DNA of 64,000 nt from Rhyacophila brunnea (taxonomy: Eukaryota; Arthropoda; Insecta; Trichoptera; Rhyacophilidae). Position 1 is the first letter of the stretch, and each line of letters starts with the position of its first letter. The notes beneath the pieces are model-generated. The model made no database searches. It had not been told where the DNA came from and saw only the letters and a list, made by a program, of their open reading frames with translations. Location: NCBI GenBank assembly GCA_022495005.1, contig JAGYXB010000062.1:620001-684000 (forward strand), written 5' to 3'. The translations under genes were made by a program, and so were the position numbers. Of the stretch, positions 25,403 through 36,545 are shown in pieces.

Positions 25403-25610
25403 AAACAGTCACATCTCGCATGTCAATTCTCAATATTTAGTTGACGTACTCTATTTCGCTCTAAAAGTTAACATAGGGCCAAGAGTGGCTTGTCAAAAGA
25501 TAGCATGTTTGACAGTTAACTCCATGTGATAATTAACTGCCTGAATACATAAAGTGATAAACGTGATATATTTATCAAATTTGGGTGTTGAGTAATATGT
25601 TAGAATAGCC
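25403..25610 (-). repeat. Dispersed repeat, family D, copy 3
   Basis: The reverse complement follows the 120-396 copy block by block: TATTCTAACATAT, GATAAATATATCAC, TATCACTTTATGTATTC, CAGTTAATTATC, GTTAAC, CACTCTTGG, GTTAACTTTTAGAGCGA, then GACTGTTTTG at its end. Confidence 0.6.
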
Positions 25611-26024
25611 TCGCATATTGTTTATATTCTTCTGTAATACACAGATGAAAAAATGATCTCTATATGTATTTTAATAAGACTCAATTTCCACACTGCGTTA
25701 ATTTGTCTACGTCGACTATAATTGTTACTTTCATTTAAAATAAATGAAAATAATAACAATTTATTTGATACTTTTATAGATAATTGTCATAAAAACATAA
25801 ATTTTATTTACATATAAATTAAAGTCTATGATTGGTGATTTATAAAGATTTTCTATTTTTTTAAATTACCTAATATTTTCTGTTTAGATAATATCGTATG
25901 GAATGATTGTAGATAATATATCAATTGTTCAGATAATATGTACGTTATCAATTTTATTTATGTTGGAAAAACATTGTATTAATTGTATTAAATAATGATT
26001 ACAATATAAAAAGAACTTTTTATA

Positions 26025-26441
26025 TACAACGTTTTTAAATTTTCTGTTGAATCATATAAACTTGACTTGACTAGCTTAAACGATCAAAAAAATTTTTACT
26101 TGATAGAAATAATACTGAAATGTCAGTTTGACATGTCATATTGATTTCCATAGTAACGCACTTATATATTAATAATTTAGTTGCTAGGACCCTAGACCCC
26201 TAGCAACTAATAATGGTGTCGAAATAACTTTTCATACAACTCAGAAATAACTAAAAATGAATCCAATTCTACCTAAAGATGGCTAAAAGTATTATTAAAT
26301 GCATTGGCATCGTGTTCTGATATATTCTAAAAGTTTCAAATGTCTAGCTAGTCGGGAAGTTAGTTAAAAATCGATTGCAAGATTTGTACCGGACAAAGAA
26401 CCACCGGACAAATAAGAATACGAGCTAAGAAAAATGTTGTA
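26025..26441. mobile_element. Tc1/mariner-like MITE, family G, copy 2
   Basis: Inverted-orientation homologue of 11541-11940. The ends are TA-CAACGTTTTTAAATT and, in complement, TA-CAACATTTTTCTTAG. The middle carries a palindrome AGTTGCTAGG / CCTAGCAACT (about 26190-26220), only half of which is retained in copy 1 (CCTAGCAACGAG). There is no ORF. Confidence 0.75.
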
Positions 26442-27169
26442 ATAAAAATCAATAATACTAAGTACCTATAGAATTTTACTTTACATTATCATTTTACTTC
26501 TGCGAGTATATTAAAAATTGAAAGTCTTAGACCTTCACAACACGATATGAAGACTTTAAAGAAGAATACGTAACACGGTGCAAATAGTGATATTATTTTC
26601 TTCTTGTTTGTTGTTTTATTGCTGTAGGTGTAGAGCATGCTTGTCATGCCTAGGATTTTGTGTTTGATTCTTCTCCAATTATCTCTGGTCTCTTAGCTAA
26701 GAGAATTACCAAGAAAGCAGTCGATCTAGCATCGAAGTACGTCTTTTTACGCTATCGAGTCACCTTTTTATTTGCAAATAATTCAATAGTAGTTCGTCGC
26801 AGATAATGGTTTTTTATAGATTAAGCATACATTTTTGGTATTGTTTGACTTTCAATACCATCTCAAAACAATTTAACGTTTTTTGATAGACTGTTTTGAT
26901 GGTTTCTGTTTCTGCATATAGACCGTGTAGAAAAGATTAAGGTTTGTTGTTTTATTGGGCAGTACATATATATCTACGTATTTACCAATAACATAATATA
27001 TATAAGATTGTTAGTAGTAATAAACATAAAAACGGAGAAGAAAATAAAATTATAACATTTTAATATACTTTTATAATATTGAAACAGATATCTTATTCAC
27101 AGAGCTAATCGATAATAATTGAAACTATTAAGCCGACCAATGTAAATATTAATTTGAATATTATATCTA
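26442..27169. other. No recognised gene
   Basis: AT-rich DNA. The stretch at 26590-26720 (TTCTTCTTGTTTGTTG..., then GATTCTTCTCCAATTATCTC) looks like the antisense end of a LINE or SINE. I could not place it in a family. Confidence 0.35.
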
Positions 27170-27300
27170 CATACATAATTTGAAAATACTTCTGTGAAAT
27201 ATATAACTACTAGAAAAAAACTTTTGAAAAATCCAGCAGGACTCCTGTGTCCATATGCCTGTCCATTAAGCTATACGTGTCTTATTTAATTGCGACGAAG
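27170..27300 (-). repeat. SINE family E fragment (antisense)
   Basis: Shows the family E order on the minus strand: a decayed B-box region (complement of GACTCCTGTGTCC), a T-rich body, then GTTTTCAAATTATG-like sequence. More diverged than its neighbour at 27395-27610. Confidence 0.55.
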
Positions 27301-27394
27301 TCAACTTTTAAGTAAGTGTTTACAATACTCACTGATTCGTTTTCTAAATTGCGTTACTGTTTATTAATATTACTATTATTTAGTGTTTTCAAAT

Positions 27395-27610
27395 TGTGTA
27401 TGTTCAATAATAGATTAGTTACATTCTTAAATATTGAATATACATAATTTTGAAAACACTCGTGAGAAAATATAGCCAATAGAAAAAATCTTTTTTGAAA
27501 AAAGTAAGACACCCGGCAGGAATCAAATCTGCGTCTTTTGAGTATCGCGCCCTGTGCATTACCACTATGTTGCAACTTTCATGCTTAATTGCGACAAATT
27601 TAAACCATTG
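27395..27610 (-). repeat. tRNA-derived SINE, family E (antisense)
   Basis: The minus strand starts with a tRNA-like head: GTTGCAACATAGTGGTAATG (A-box region), then GATTTGATTCCTGCCGGGTG (B box). It continues to the family tail with GTTTTCAAAATTATGTATAT and AAGAATGTAACTAATC. Partial tail pieces lie just downstream at 27655-27780 (TGTGAATTATTCGTTGAATA). A 73-codon frame across it is incidental. Confidence 0.7.
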
Positions 27611-27910
27611 GCCTTTTTAATACCTGCTCATAAACGCTCTCCTAAGCTCTTATGAGTGTTTTCAAAATTATGTATGTTCAATAATTGTGATGGTACATTT
27701 TTAAAATCTTGTGAATTATTCGTTGAATAAAAGAAATAGTTAATTAAAATTCTTTTGTGAATAATTCATTGAATAAAAAAATACTTTATGAAATATTATA
27801 GTGACGCATGAAAAATAAATAGATACCTGTTCAAAGTACAAGTCGTTACCTCAGAGTTAATTAGTTACCGCTTAGACGCTCGTTCCAGATCGTCCAATAC
27901 TTACGAGAAA

Positions 27911-28033
27911 ATGTCAGAAAAATCGGGAAAATACAGCTTCAGCGAGAAAAGCTCCACCAAAGAAAAGTCACCCACTCCCACAGTGCAAGCTACGTTGACT
28001 GATTTGGAAAAACTTGCGCGAAAATTTTCCTAG
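27911..28033 (+). CDS. Unassigned 40-residue ORF, coding-like
   Basis: The frame starts MSEKSGKYSFSEKSSTKEKS and ends DLEKLARKFS before TAG at 28031. It is Lys/Ser/Thr-rich and hydrophilic, with a short predicted amphipathic C-terminal stretch. The DNA is clearly richer in G+C than the flanks for exactly the length of the frame, and the start context (GAGAAAATGTC) is acceptable for an insect. No transmembrane segment or known domain is seen. It could be a small host protein, a first coding exon whose frame stops through decay, or the start of a retroelement ORF. I do not recognise the family. There is no clear TATA box or splice donor. Confidence 0.35.
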   Translation: MSEKSGKYSFSEKSSTKEKSPTPTVQATLTDLEKLARKFS

Positions 28034-30240
28034 TAACAATTTTCTCCAAGTAGTTACTCATTAAAAGTTTTTGGATTGGATTGCGAGTCCCTTTGGTATA
28101 TTTTCACGTATTTAGTGCAATATTGTGATATGTTACTTTTACTATGTTAACGATATTAAATTTGATGCATTCGTTTTTGGTGCTGGATTTATTTTATGAA
28201 ACTACAATGCTATTAGTTCGATAATCAGTCTGCGGTAGAAACTCGATGCAAGTTTTCAATTACCAAATAAATAGCACACCGTTTTACCTACCACCAGGTA
28301 AATTAAATATTTTACAATATCGTTCTCTGCATTTTCCACTGTTGAATAAAGTATTAATTTTCCATTTTAATTAATTAGATATTGAAGTACTGCTAAAATT
28401 TAAAATTTAATTTATTTGAACTGGTTTTAGCATATTCGTGAAAATTCTTCTTTCATTAATACTACAGCTCAAATCAAGTCTGGTCGTTCTCAATTATTCT
28501 CCTCATTTTCATCATCACAGTGGAGCCGTGATCTTCTCAAATTTTGTTTTCCAACTGAATATGCTGATGGTTTTCCACAAAATATGCAAGTTTCTTGGGT
28601 GCATTTCGACATTATGTATCTTTACATTGTGCTTTATCTAGACTTTCCCTTCATGCTTGATATCGTAATATCAGTTCGCATATAAATACGTAATATTTAC
28701 TCTACTGTGTAAATTGTTTCATGCATGTACGAATTGAAGACTTTAATTGAATTGAATTGAATTGAAGACTTGAATTTTCTCAGTATTAGTAGCCTTCTTA
28801 TTGCCGAAAGAAAGTATCTAATTACTTTGACTAATTTCTACATCAAAGTTTTTTTTCATCAAAGAATTATTTTTATATTATTTAAGGCTAAGTTAAGCCT
28901 TGGTGAAAGAGGCTCAACCATGGCGTATAAATGCAACCAACACATTGATAATATGGGTGTTTTATTTAAGACACATATTATTTTGATATTTGGAGATAGG
29001 GATTCATAAGGTACAAAGTACTATGCATATATAGATCAGTTATATATGTGTATATTTTTTAAGTTTTCTTCTAGATTATCGAAACAAACCCTGTCCACCC
29101 GAAGATTTATTATCTCATTTTTTTCATTGAATTGTCATATTCCTAACAAATAAATTGTAGCTCTGCAATATTCAGGCTACCCAATCGCGTAACGGATGTA
29201 ATATTTTATGATACTACGTATCGTAAAAATTAAGATATTTGATGGCATTATAAACTTCGATATATTTTTCATGAATTATAAAATATTTGTGGATGTCTTA
29301 AATAGGTTTAACATATAATTATTTTTTTTAATTAAAATTTCGTAGATCTTTGTTTCTCTAAGCCATTATATTTTTAGCGGTAATTACGAATTTTTTTATT
29401 TATTTCATATTTACTCTTATTTATAATTAGATACTTTGTATGTAACCATTTAATATGGCGCATATTCCACACACTTTAATGCAATACTATTATTCTAAAT
29501 AAATATAAATAAAATTACTTTAAAATACTATAGTTATTTAAATATCGTGCAATTATACAATTTTATTCATTGCCCCAGTTAAAACTTAGTTGAAGTGTGG
29601 TTTATTAATTTTGAGTTAATGAAGATTCAATTTAAGTCCAAATATATGCAAAGTTAATGTATACAACTAATTGTAATTCCAGCAAGCTCATTTTCTAAAT
29701 TGGTATACATCACAGAACAGATAATAAATAGAATTCCGATAGGCTATATATACCAATACAGTAAATTTTGACGCAGGGTTTTGAATGTATGAGTGTCCTA
29801 CAAAAATGAACCACGCATTATAGACGTGCAATAGTGTGTGTAATACACCAATATTAAATGAGCGTCAATGCATAAACCGAGAACAGTTGTCAGTATTGGA
29901 CGTATGACGTATTCTTGACACGTATTTAAATTTATCTCATATTCTTCCTTACTCGAGATCGGTTGCCTGCTTCTCCTTACCCGTTAGATATTTCAGTTCC
30001 CATTATTTCTGAGTTCCCTGGTATATATACTTATACTTACTGAAAACTATATACATTTGTGACTGGCGGCAATCTAAACAGTCATCATTCTCATATGGCA
30101 AGTTATAACAGGGTAAATTATAAACAGTTCTAATAAATATACAATATGAATATGTAGGTACTAATTTTATTTATGGTTATAGTTCATCTATAATTTATTA
30201 TGTAATTTGTCTGTACAACAAGAAATAGCAAGGAATCTTT
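28034..30240. other. No recognised gene
   Basis: AT-rich DNA with a short (TTGAA)n-like run at 28744-28765. Open frames of 67 and 79 codons at 28438-28641 and 28770-29009 show no family resemblance. Confidence 0.45.
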
Positions 30241-30329
30241 TGTTTTAGCTGCAAGCTTTTTACTACCCTTAAAGCGAAAATCTGTAACTTAAATATTGGC
30301 TACAAACTAATCGCGGACACCCTTACAGG

Positions 30330-30370
30330 TATAAAAGAAACTAACCAACACTTTCACAATCTCAGACAAG
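30330..30370 (+). promoter_or_regulatory. Candidate TATA/initiator core promoter
   Basis: TATAAAAG at 30330-30337 is followed by an initiator-like CTCAGAC, with its A about 34 bp after the first T. An ATG follows seven bases later at 30371. The arrangement resembles insect TATA-driven genes, but in an AT-rich genome TATA matches are common. Confidence 0.3.
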
Positions 30371-30436
30371 ATGAGTCGCAACCCAGGTCGGCTATTAAGG
30401 GTTAAACAACCCTTATTTTCTCCATCGTCGCGATAG
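30371..30436 (+). CDS. Very short ORF downstream of the TATA box
   Basis: Twenty-one codons reading MSRNPGRLLRVKQPLFSPSS plus Arg, then TAG. It is basic, with no signal peptide or domain. It is included only because it sits in phase with the TATA/initiator pair and lies in a locally GC-richer segment. It may be the first coding exon of something longer (GGGTTAAA could be a weak donor) or chance. Confidence 0.2.
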   Translation: MSRNPGRLLRVKQPLFSPSSR

Positions 30437-30849
30437 ATTTATGCTCTTAGGTGAAAAGACAGAAGTTTGCAAGTATCAATATCCTGAACTATTTCAACTT
30501 AATATAATAATTATGCGATGGAGAAATAATGAAAAGGAACAATTTTGTTTGAAAAGAACTCTATTAAATTTTTCTTTTTATTGATGTTTAAAATTTTTCG
30601 ACTGGTTGGTTTTTTTTTCAAATTATAAAATTTTGAGTATACCTCAAATACATTGAGCGATTAGCTATAAGCCATTACTCATAATAAAATAGGTTTTTAG
30701 ATAACCCAGATGATCCGCTTTGGCATGAAAATGGTAATTTACTTAGCTATATATTATATTATTATTTTTCTACTATGTAATGATCTCTTGACTGAGTATG
30801 ATAATTCAGTTGATTTAACTTTCTTTCTCATGGAAATTTTGCTGATTAA

Positions 30850-31215
30850 GCTTTAGAGCAACTCGAAATATACCCATTCTTTCAAGAATAAATCATCTTC
30901 ATCGATGAAGCTCATTTTTTGGTTAAGTAGCCTTCGTAAATAAGCAAAATTGTCGCATTTAGAGTACTAATAAAAACCCAAATTCTATTCTTGAAATACC
31001 TTTACATACACACAAATTTACAGTTTGGTATAGTTTATAATCTAGAGGTGTAATTAAACCATATTTTTTGAAAACGAAAATAGCGATACAGTTTCTATCA
31101 ATGGAAACAGAAACATAATTACCATTTTTTTCTGGGATGAATTAGATGATTTTGATATGGACGATACATGGGTCCAACAATACCTCATAACACAATCAAC
31201 TTATTAAGAGAAAAG
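30850..31215 (+). pseudogene. Tc1/mariner-superfamily transposase fossil
   Basis: Three-frame reading recovers the DDE transposase core of an IS630/Tc1/mariner family. ALEQLEIYPFFQE is followed by a stop and IIFIDEAHF with the first catalytic Asp. Then FFENENSDTVSINGN, ITIFFWDELDDFDMDDTWVQ, and INLLREKL in a shifted frame. The expected QQDGATCH second catalytic Asp has become QQY, with stops throughout. At least three frameshifts and many stops show long decay. Weak similarity may begin upstream at about 30800. The inverted repeats of the original element were not found. Confidence 0.85.
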
Positions 31216-31635
31216 TTAACTACATATTATATTATTTCCTATTTGATAACACAATATAATACAGATACAGAGACCTTCTCCGCGGTTTAATTCTACCCCT
31301 CTCAGCATTCAGTGGTACGCAGACTCTGTATTAGTGGAAAACGCATGGCAATCTTTATTTGGTCTAACAGACCGAAGGGAAGATAATAATGAAAAAAAAT
31401 ATCGTAATTTAAACTTATTGATAAGAACAAAAACATTATCATAACGGTCTAAATATGTCTTGTAAGATATTATGTCTTCCCAATGACAAAGCCGTGAAAT
31501 AGGTACAAGAGGTAGATTCTGAAAGTTCTATAGGCGGCTGACAGAATAAATGAGTCCTTCATTAGATAGATAACTAAATCTAGATATAGTTTTCTCGGTT
31601 TTTTAATGTCAGGCTCTCCTTTCTCTTAGTTATAC
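31216..31635 (+). other. Downstream remnant of the transposase, uncertain
   Basis: DNA after the recognisable core, including CTTCTCCGCGG (possibly the PPR-SCDLTPLD region of such transposases) and TGGCAATCTTTATTTGGTC. The similarity is too weak to translate reliably. Confidence 0.3.
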
Positions 31636-31765
31636 AGTCCCGTGCAACTTCGTCTCGGGACAGAATGAGCACTTAAAATCACTTCTTTCAGACTCGTTTA
31701 TAGCATCATAGAAGGCACCCGTGCATATCCATGGCTATACATACATGACGGGTGGTAGAGGGAAC
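31636..31765 (+). repeat. R1-type LINE 3' UTR fragment
   Basis: Block order matches 7480-7590, the 3' UTR after the ORF2 stop: GTCCCGTGC, GGGACAGAATGAGCA / GGACGAAATGTGAGCA, TTAAAAT, ATAGAAGGCACCCGTGCATA / GGAAGGCGGCCGTGCATA, ATCCATGGCTATACA / ATCCACGGCTGTACA, and GACGGGTG / GGCGGGTG. No coding part is retained. Confidence 0.75.
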
Positions 31766-32963
31766 CTAGGCAGTCATACAACTCCGCAGAGAGAATGAAA
31801 GGTTAATATAATTAGTATTTGATGTTTTTGACAGTCAGAGAGGATGGACAAAGTGTTTACCTCTTGATATTATGTATTTATGAGTCGCCGTTGTTAAACA
31901 AGTAAATTTAATACTAAAGCGTTGATAGAGTATTGCAATTCCCTGTTCACGAGTAATGAAGATTTGAGGAAAATCGACGTAGCATTATTGCCTGTAGGAT
32001 AAATTTATGCGTTCGCGGGTAAAAAATAAAATAGAATTTTCATCCTGTATATTTTTCCTTATCAGCTTTTCTGTGTCTTACAATATAAAGCTTTCCTTGT
32101 TTAGTGACTTCAAATAAAAGTCATCAACGCCCTACTGCTCGTGTCATCTTTTCAAAAGAAAATTATAATCGAGGGTTCTCTTTTCCGTCTTCATTATCTT
32201 TTGATATCGCAACCTTATTTTAATTTTGTATCCGAATATATTTTTAATATATATAAATACCGTTATTAGGATTAGAATAATTAATTACATGCAAAAAAAG
32301 AAAAATATTTGTAACAAAGAATGGAAAATTACATATTTACGTTTTTTTCTGGGGCTGTCTTCTGTCGAAAGTTATTTTATTATTTCAATTAAAAAAAAAC
32401 CTATATTTCTCTATCTTAACATATCAATAAAGCCGAGGATGTTGAGCCACTTGCAGAAGTTGTGTAGTCAAGAGAATCTTATCCCTGCTACCCTTCATAA
32501 TACGTCCCTGCATCATAATCTGAATTAAATTATACGAACTAGTTGTAGAATATTTATTTAGCATATTGTTTCATTTTACAACCTTCGCATTGGTAGTTTT
32601 ATCAGCCCAAGAAATCTTCATGGTATATCGTTATTATTCTGATGGTCCGTTTCTTTACTCTCTAGGCTTTGACTGGTACCGACATAATGTAGAATCGAGT
32701 TCTCAAACTTATGTCTTGATTGAGGAAAATTAGTTTCATTGTTTCAAACATACTTCTATTTATGTTAGTTGTGTTGATTTGTAGCAACTGTGTATATTTT
32801 TCTAAAATAAATATATTAGAAATGATGTCTGAATTATAATGTTCTTCATGACATTAGAACAAATGTACTTGTTGTGGTTTTTAAACATAGTTTTTGTTAA
32901 GTATTTGATATATCATTCTGACAGCTATTTCGGAAATTTAACGATGTTTTTTATAATTCATAA

Positions 32964-33436
32964 CTAGCTGACCCGGCAAACGTTGTTCTGCCATCTAAAT
33001 TATTTCTAGTAAATATTTTGGTTGTTAAATAAAAAAATAACTAATGTATTGTAAGTGTGTGGGGATGAGATCTATGACAGAAAGAGGAATGGAGCACTGT
33101 AGACGATGACCGCCGATAACATATTCATTGTTTGATCTCTTAAAAGTCAAATGTAAAGTGAAAAAAAATTATAAATTTTTTATCCTAAGGTAGGAAAATG
33201 AAATAAAGAAAATCAATATTAATTTTGAAGAGCAATTGAGTGTACAATATTTTTGTCAGTCCGTCTTTAGCCAACACGAATAAGCTCGATGGTTTGCCCA
33301 CGCGAGAACATGCCACGTACAATTGTCCGTGTGAAAAACATGGTGTGCCCAGATCTAAGCCGCAAACAGACATCGTTTGGCCTTGCGACTTATTGATTGT
33401 CATTGTGAATGCCAATCTAATAGGAAATTGAAGCAT
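32964..33436 (-). mobile_element. Helitron 3' end with helicase remnant
   Basis: On the minus strand the element ends in CTAG followed by T (32964). Seven bases before CTAG is a 6-bp hairpin, GGCAGA / GTTTGCC, as expected of a Helitron 3' terminus. Upstream is the C-terminal part of the Pif1-like helicase domain. The sequence just inside the end (GACCCGGCAAACGTTGTTCT on the plus strand) is a widespread insect Helitron end, from memory. The 5' TC end and Rep domain are absent from the window. Confidence 0.85.
33185..33436 (-). pseudogene. Helitron helicase, C-terminal fragment
   Basis: Eighty-three residues with the helicase motifs V and VI of the Pif1/RecD-like Helitron helicase: FPIRLAFTMTINKSQGQTM, then CFSHGQLYVACSRVGKPSSL with the arginine finger in CSR. 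About 55-70 residues match the family. The final stretch (TQLLFKINIDFLYFIFLP) is read-through. The Walker A/B motifs and the Rep nuclease are missing, so it is a fragment despite the intact frame. Similarity starts abruptly at Leu-Gln-Phe-Pro. Confidence 0.88.
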
Positions 33437-34232
33437 TTACAAAATGTTTGTTTCAAAATCATTATAATACAGTTTTATCAAGTAAACGTCAGTTGAAGTA
33501 ATAAATATTTTTTTGTTAATTTTCTAAACAAAGTGTAGCAGGTCCGACATGATGAGAGGCGCAAGACGTGACGTAACCTTTTAATTTCCGCATGCTCTGA
33601 TGCTGGATCAATACAAAATGAATAAAGTAAGCAAATAAGATAACTAAACTTATTCTATATTCATATTTTGATCACATTATCTGGAAAAGATGTGAATATT
33701 ATAACTTAATTTCTACTAACATTTAAATAAAACTAATACAGTTAGTAATGAAAACTTTACTTGGTTAGATACATAGTATTAATAGATGAAAAACTATCAT
33801 CGATGACGCGCTGGAAGATGGGTGAAGTAGAAAAAGACCTCTAGACAATCAGTGTATCCACTGGTAATATAAAGTAAGGAAGAAAAGATCAATTTTAGGG
33901 ACAGTTAGGTCCCATGATAGAGTATAGTGCCAATAGTTTTATGTACTGTTTAGAAAACCTGCTACCCCATTATAAATTTAAATTTTGTTATTTAAAAATA
34001 AAAGACGAATTCTAGTAAATTTTATTTCTTAGCTAAAGATATTAGCCATTTCCCTCGATTCATTGCGAATTCATAATTGCTAAATTAATACAATTTCGGC
34101 GAACAATTTTCAATTAATATCAACCAATTTCATTGTGCTTGATAATTATATTTTATCACTCGCCCCCTCTTAAATGTCGCTTCCGCTACGAAATTAATAT
34201 TAAGTGACCTCAAAATGCCACCCTTCTCATAA
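33437..34232. other. No recognised gene
   Basis: AT-rich DNA upstream (in Helitron orientation) of the helicase fragment. No Rep domain or other Helitron ORF is recognisable. Confidence 0.45.
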
Positions 34233-34275
34233 AACGTTCGTCTTAAATAATTGCGAACGTTTAAACCGAACGTTC
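34233..34275. promoter_or_regulatory. Triple ACGTTCG motif cluster
   Basis: AACGTTCG (34233-34240), CGAACGTTT (34253-34261) and CGAACGTTC (34267-34275) place three copies of one CpG-containing motif, on alternating strands, in 43 bp. It could be a multimeric binding site or the end of an unrecognised element. The surrounding 34040-34360 is slightly GC-richer than average. Confidence 0.3.
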
Positions 34276-34558
34276 TACCAAAAAAAAAAGTTAAACCTCT
34301 ACTATAGTCTCTACTATTAAGCCGTAAGTGCAGGTTCGATTGTCGCATGCATTTATGCAGGATACGTCATATCTTAATGATTTTCCATAATGACGTGTTT
34401 TCAATAATCAACATTCACCATTCTAAAATCTTGTGTATGTTCAGTATTAAATAAAAAATAATAAAATTTAATTAATAAAGATTTAAGTATATGATATTTG
34501 ATATTATGTATGCAGTGTAAATCGTTACTGATTATAATAATAAATGTATTTAATCAGT

Positions 34559-34583
34559 CAAATCAAATCAAATCAAATCAAAT
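34559..34583. repeat. (CAAAT)5 microsatellite
   Basis: Five perfect CAAAT units. It follows AATAATAAATGTATTTAATC, so it may be the 3' tail of a decayed LINE, but no coding part adjoins it. Confidence 0.85.
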
Positions 34584-34769
34584 CAATCGATTGTGATCAT
34601 ACTGAAATTAAATTCGATATAAAAAAAAGATTTTAAGTTATACACATTTTTATCTTTAATATACAATTTAAAATACTTAAATAAAACGATAAAAGACAAT
34701 TCAAAAGATAGCTATAAAATTAAATTAAAATTTTAAAAATTCAAAACTATTTTCTATAGATAAGAGAAA

Positions 34770-35120
34770 ACTTCTTCTTCTTCGATGGCGCTACAGCTCA
34801 AGTCGAGCCCTGGCCTCCTCCACCGCCGTTCTCCAGCCGGAACGGTCCTCCGCACGTCTTTTCCAGTTCCTGATTTTCAGCAGCTGGTTGGCATCTTTTG
34901 TAATGTTATCACCCCATCGTGTGCGTGGCTTTCCCACTGGCTTTTTCCCCCCTGGGTTTCCTTCGAGGATCTTCTTCGGTATCCGTGACTCAGGCATGCG
35001 CTGGACATGGCCTGCCCAGTTTAGCCTCTGAAGTTTTATGAAGGTGGAGAGTTTTGAATCTTGGTATAAGCGGTATAGTTTCGTGTTGTACCTAATTCTC
35101 CACTCTCTACCATCATTCAT
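34770..35120 (-). mobile_element. RTE-type LINE 3' end: ORF C-terminus and GAA-repeat tail
   Basis: The minus strand encodes LNWAGHVQRMPESRIPKKIL, GKKPVGKPRTRWGDNI, LLKIRNWKRRAEDRSGWRTA and VEEARARLEL-stop (34791). This is the C-terminal domain typical of many insect RTE-like endonuclease-reverse transcriptase proteins. About 15 bases after the stop the element ends in (GAA)4 (complement of 34770-34783), the short 3' UTR plus simple-repeat end known for RTE elements. The frame is open for 109 codons but lacks endonuclease and RT, so it is a 5'-truncated insertion. Confidence 0.88.
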
Positions 35121-36545
35121 GGGTCAAGAAAACTACTAGAGTATACATTTTATAAATTTTCACTTTTTTTTCACTTTGTACTACACTGATACGCCTCTTT
35201 GTCTGATTATCTACCTCGCATAAAATTAGATCAAAATGATATTCACTTGTATTAATATGTAGTGATAATTAAATAAATAGATAATAGAGCCAGAGTGCAA
35301 AGTTATGAAACATATACTCTACCTAGCCATTATTTTTTCAATAAACATACCCATAAAATAAAATTTGATTGGATTATTTAAAGAATTTACATTATTATAG
35401 TGTTTTTTATCGTACATTACTCTTCAACTTAAAAAATAGTGTTTTTAGATACGCGAATAATTAAAATACTTGTAAATGTAAATTATCAATAAATATTTCA
35501 AATTTCAAAATTTGTATTATTTCTGGTAGGCTGGGCAATCTGAGCATTTGCCTTAATATAAAAAAGAATCTGTTGAAAATTGTATTATCGAATATAAATA
35601 AAAGACCATATTGTTTTGTTTTCAAATAATATGAATTCAAATATTCAAAAACAAAAAAACACCAAAATACATAATTTATAACATTTTTCTAAAATTATTA
35701 CCATGCTCAGGACGTACATTATTAAAATATCATGTTTTTTTATTGAAATGGCCATATATTGACTATTTTGATGATTTCGAGATAATATACGATATTCTAC
35801 TTTGTATATTATTCCAAATTCAAAAGTGTTCTATTATTTAAATCTGTTACGATAGTTTTCAGTGCTTCCATATTTCCACGATTATAAATATTATAATCTC
35901 AAAGAATTTGAAGTGTCAAAAGTATGTAGTGCAATGGTATGATTCTATTTGTAAATATTGTGTATTTTCTGAACTAGTATAATATTAGGTATACTAACGG
36001 TGTACTTGACTATGTATAATATTTGCCAGTGTTTGCCGGTGCGACCGCCTCCAAAGACAAAATTTTAAATTGCATCTTCCGTAGTGACGGCGATAGGGAG
36101 AAGGCCTTTTCTACCATCTACCCTTGAGTGCAACTCTTTCTACACCCTAACAAGAGGCGGTTTCGATTTAATTATATTATAATATAATGTACTTAATATA
36201 TTATTATCTAATATAAGATTGATGCCTTTAATATATCTACCAAAACGCGAGCATGATAAGGATTCCATGTAAGAAAAGAGTAATTAAGTAAAGCTCATTC
36301 TCAGTGGAAACATCGAAGATCTAAGCGTAAGAAGTACGTGGTCTACACGATGGTCAAATCAAGTAAAGGACGCTATGGTATTCTCAACACCATTATCTAT
36401 ACACACGATGGTGTGCACGATTTATTGGAGAGACATTTAAAAGTATTCACAAACATGTGTAGTGAGGAATACGAAAACGAAGAAGTGTCCCAAATTAAAA
36501 CAAATCAACAGCGAGTAGACATCAGAGCAGATTACATCACAAATA
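35121..36545. other. No recognised gene
   Basis: AT-rich DNA. A GC-richer patch at 36030-36165 is unexplained. The 73-codon frame at 36338-36559 precedes the LINE C-terminal fragment and may be its diverged upstream part, but I cannot match it. Confidence 0.4.
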
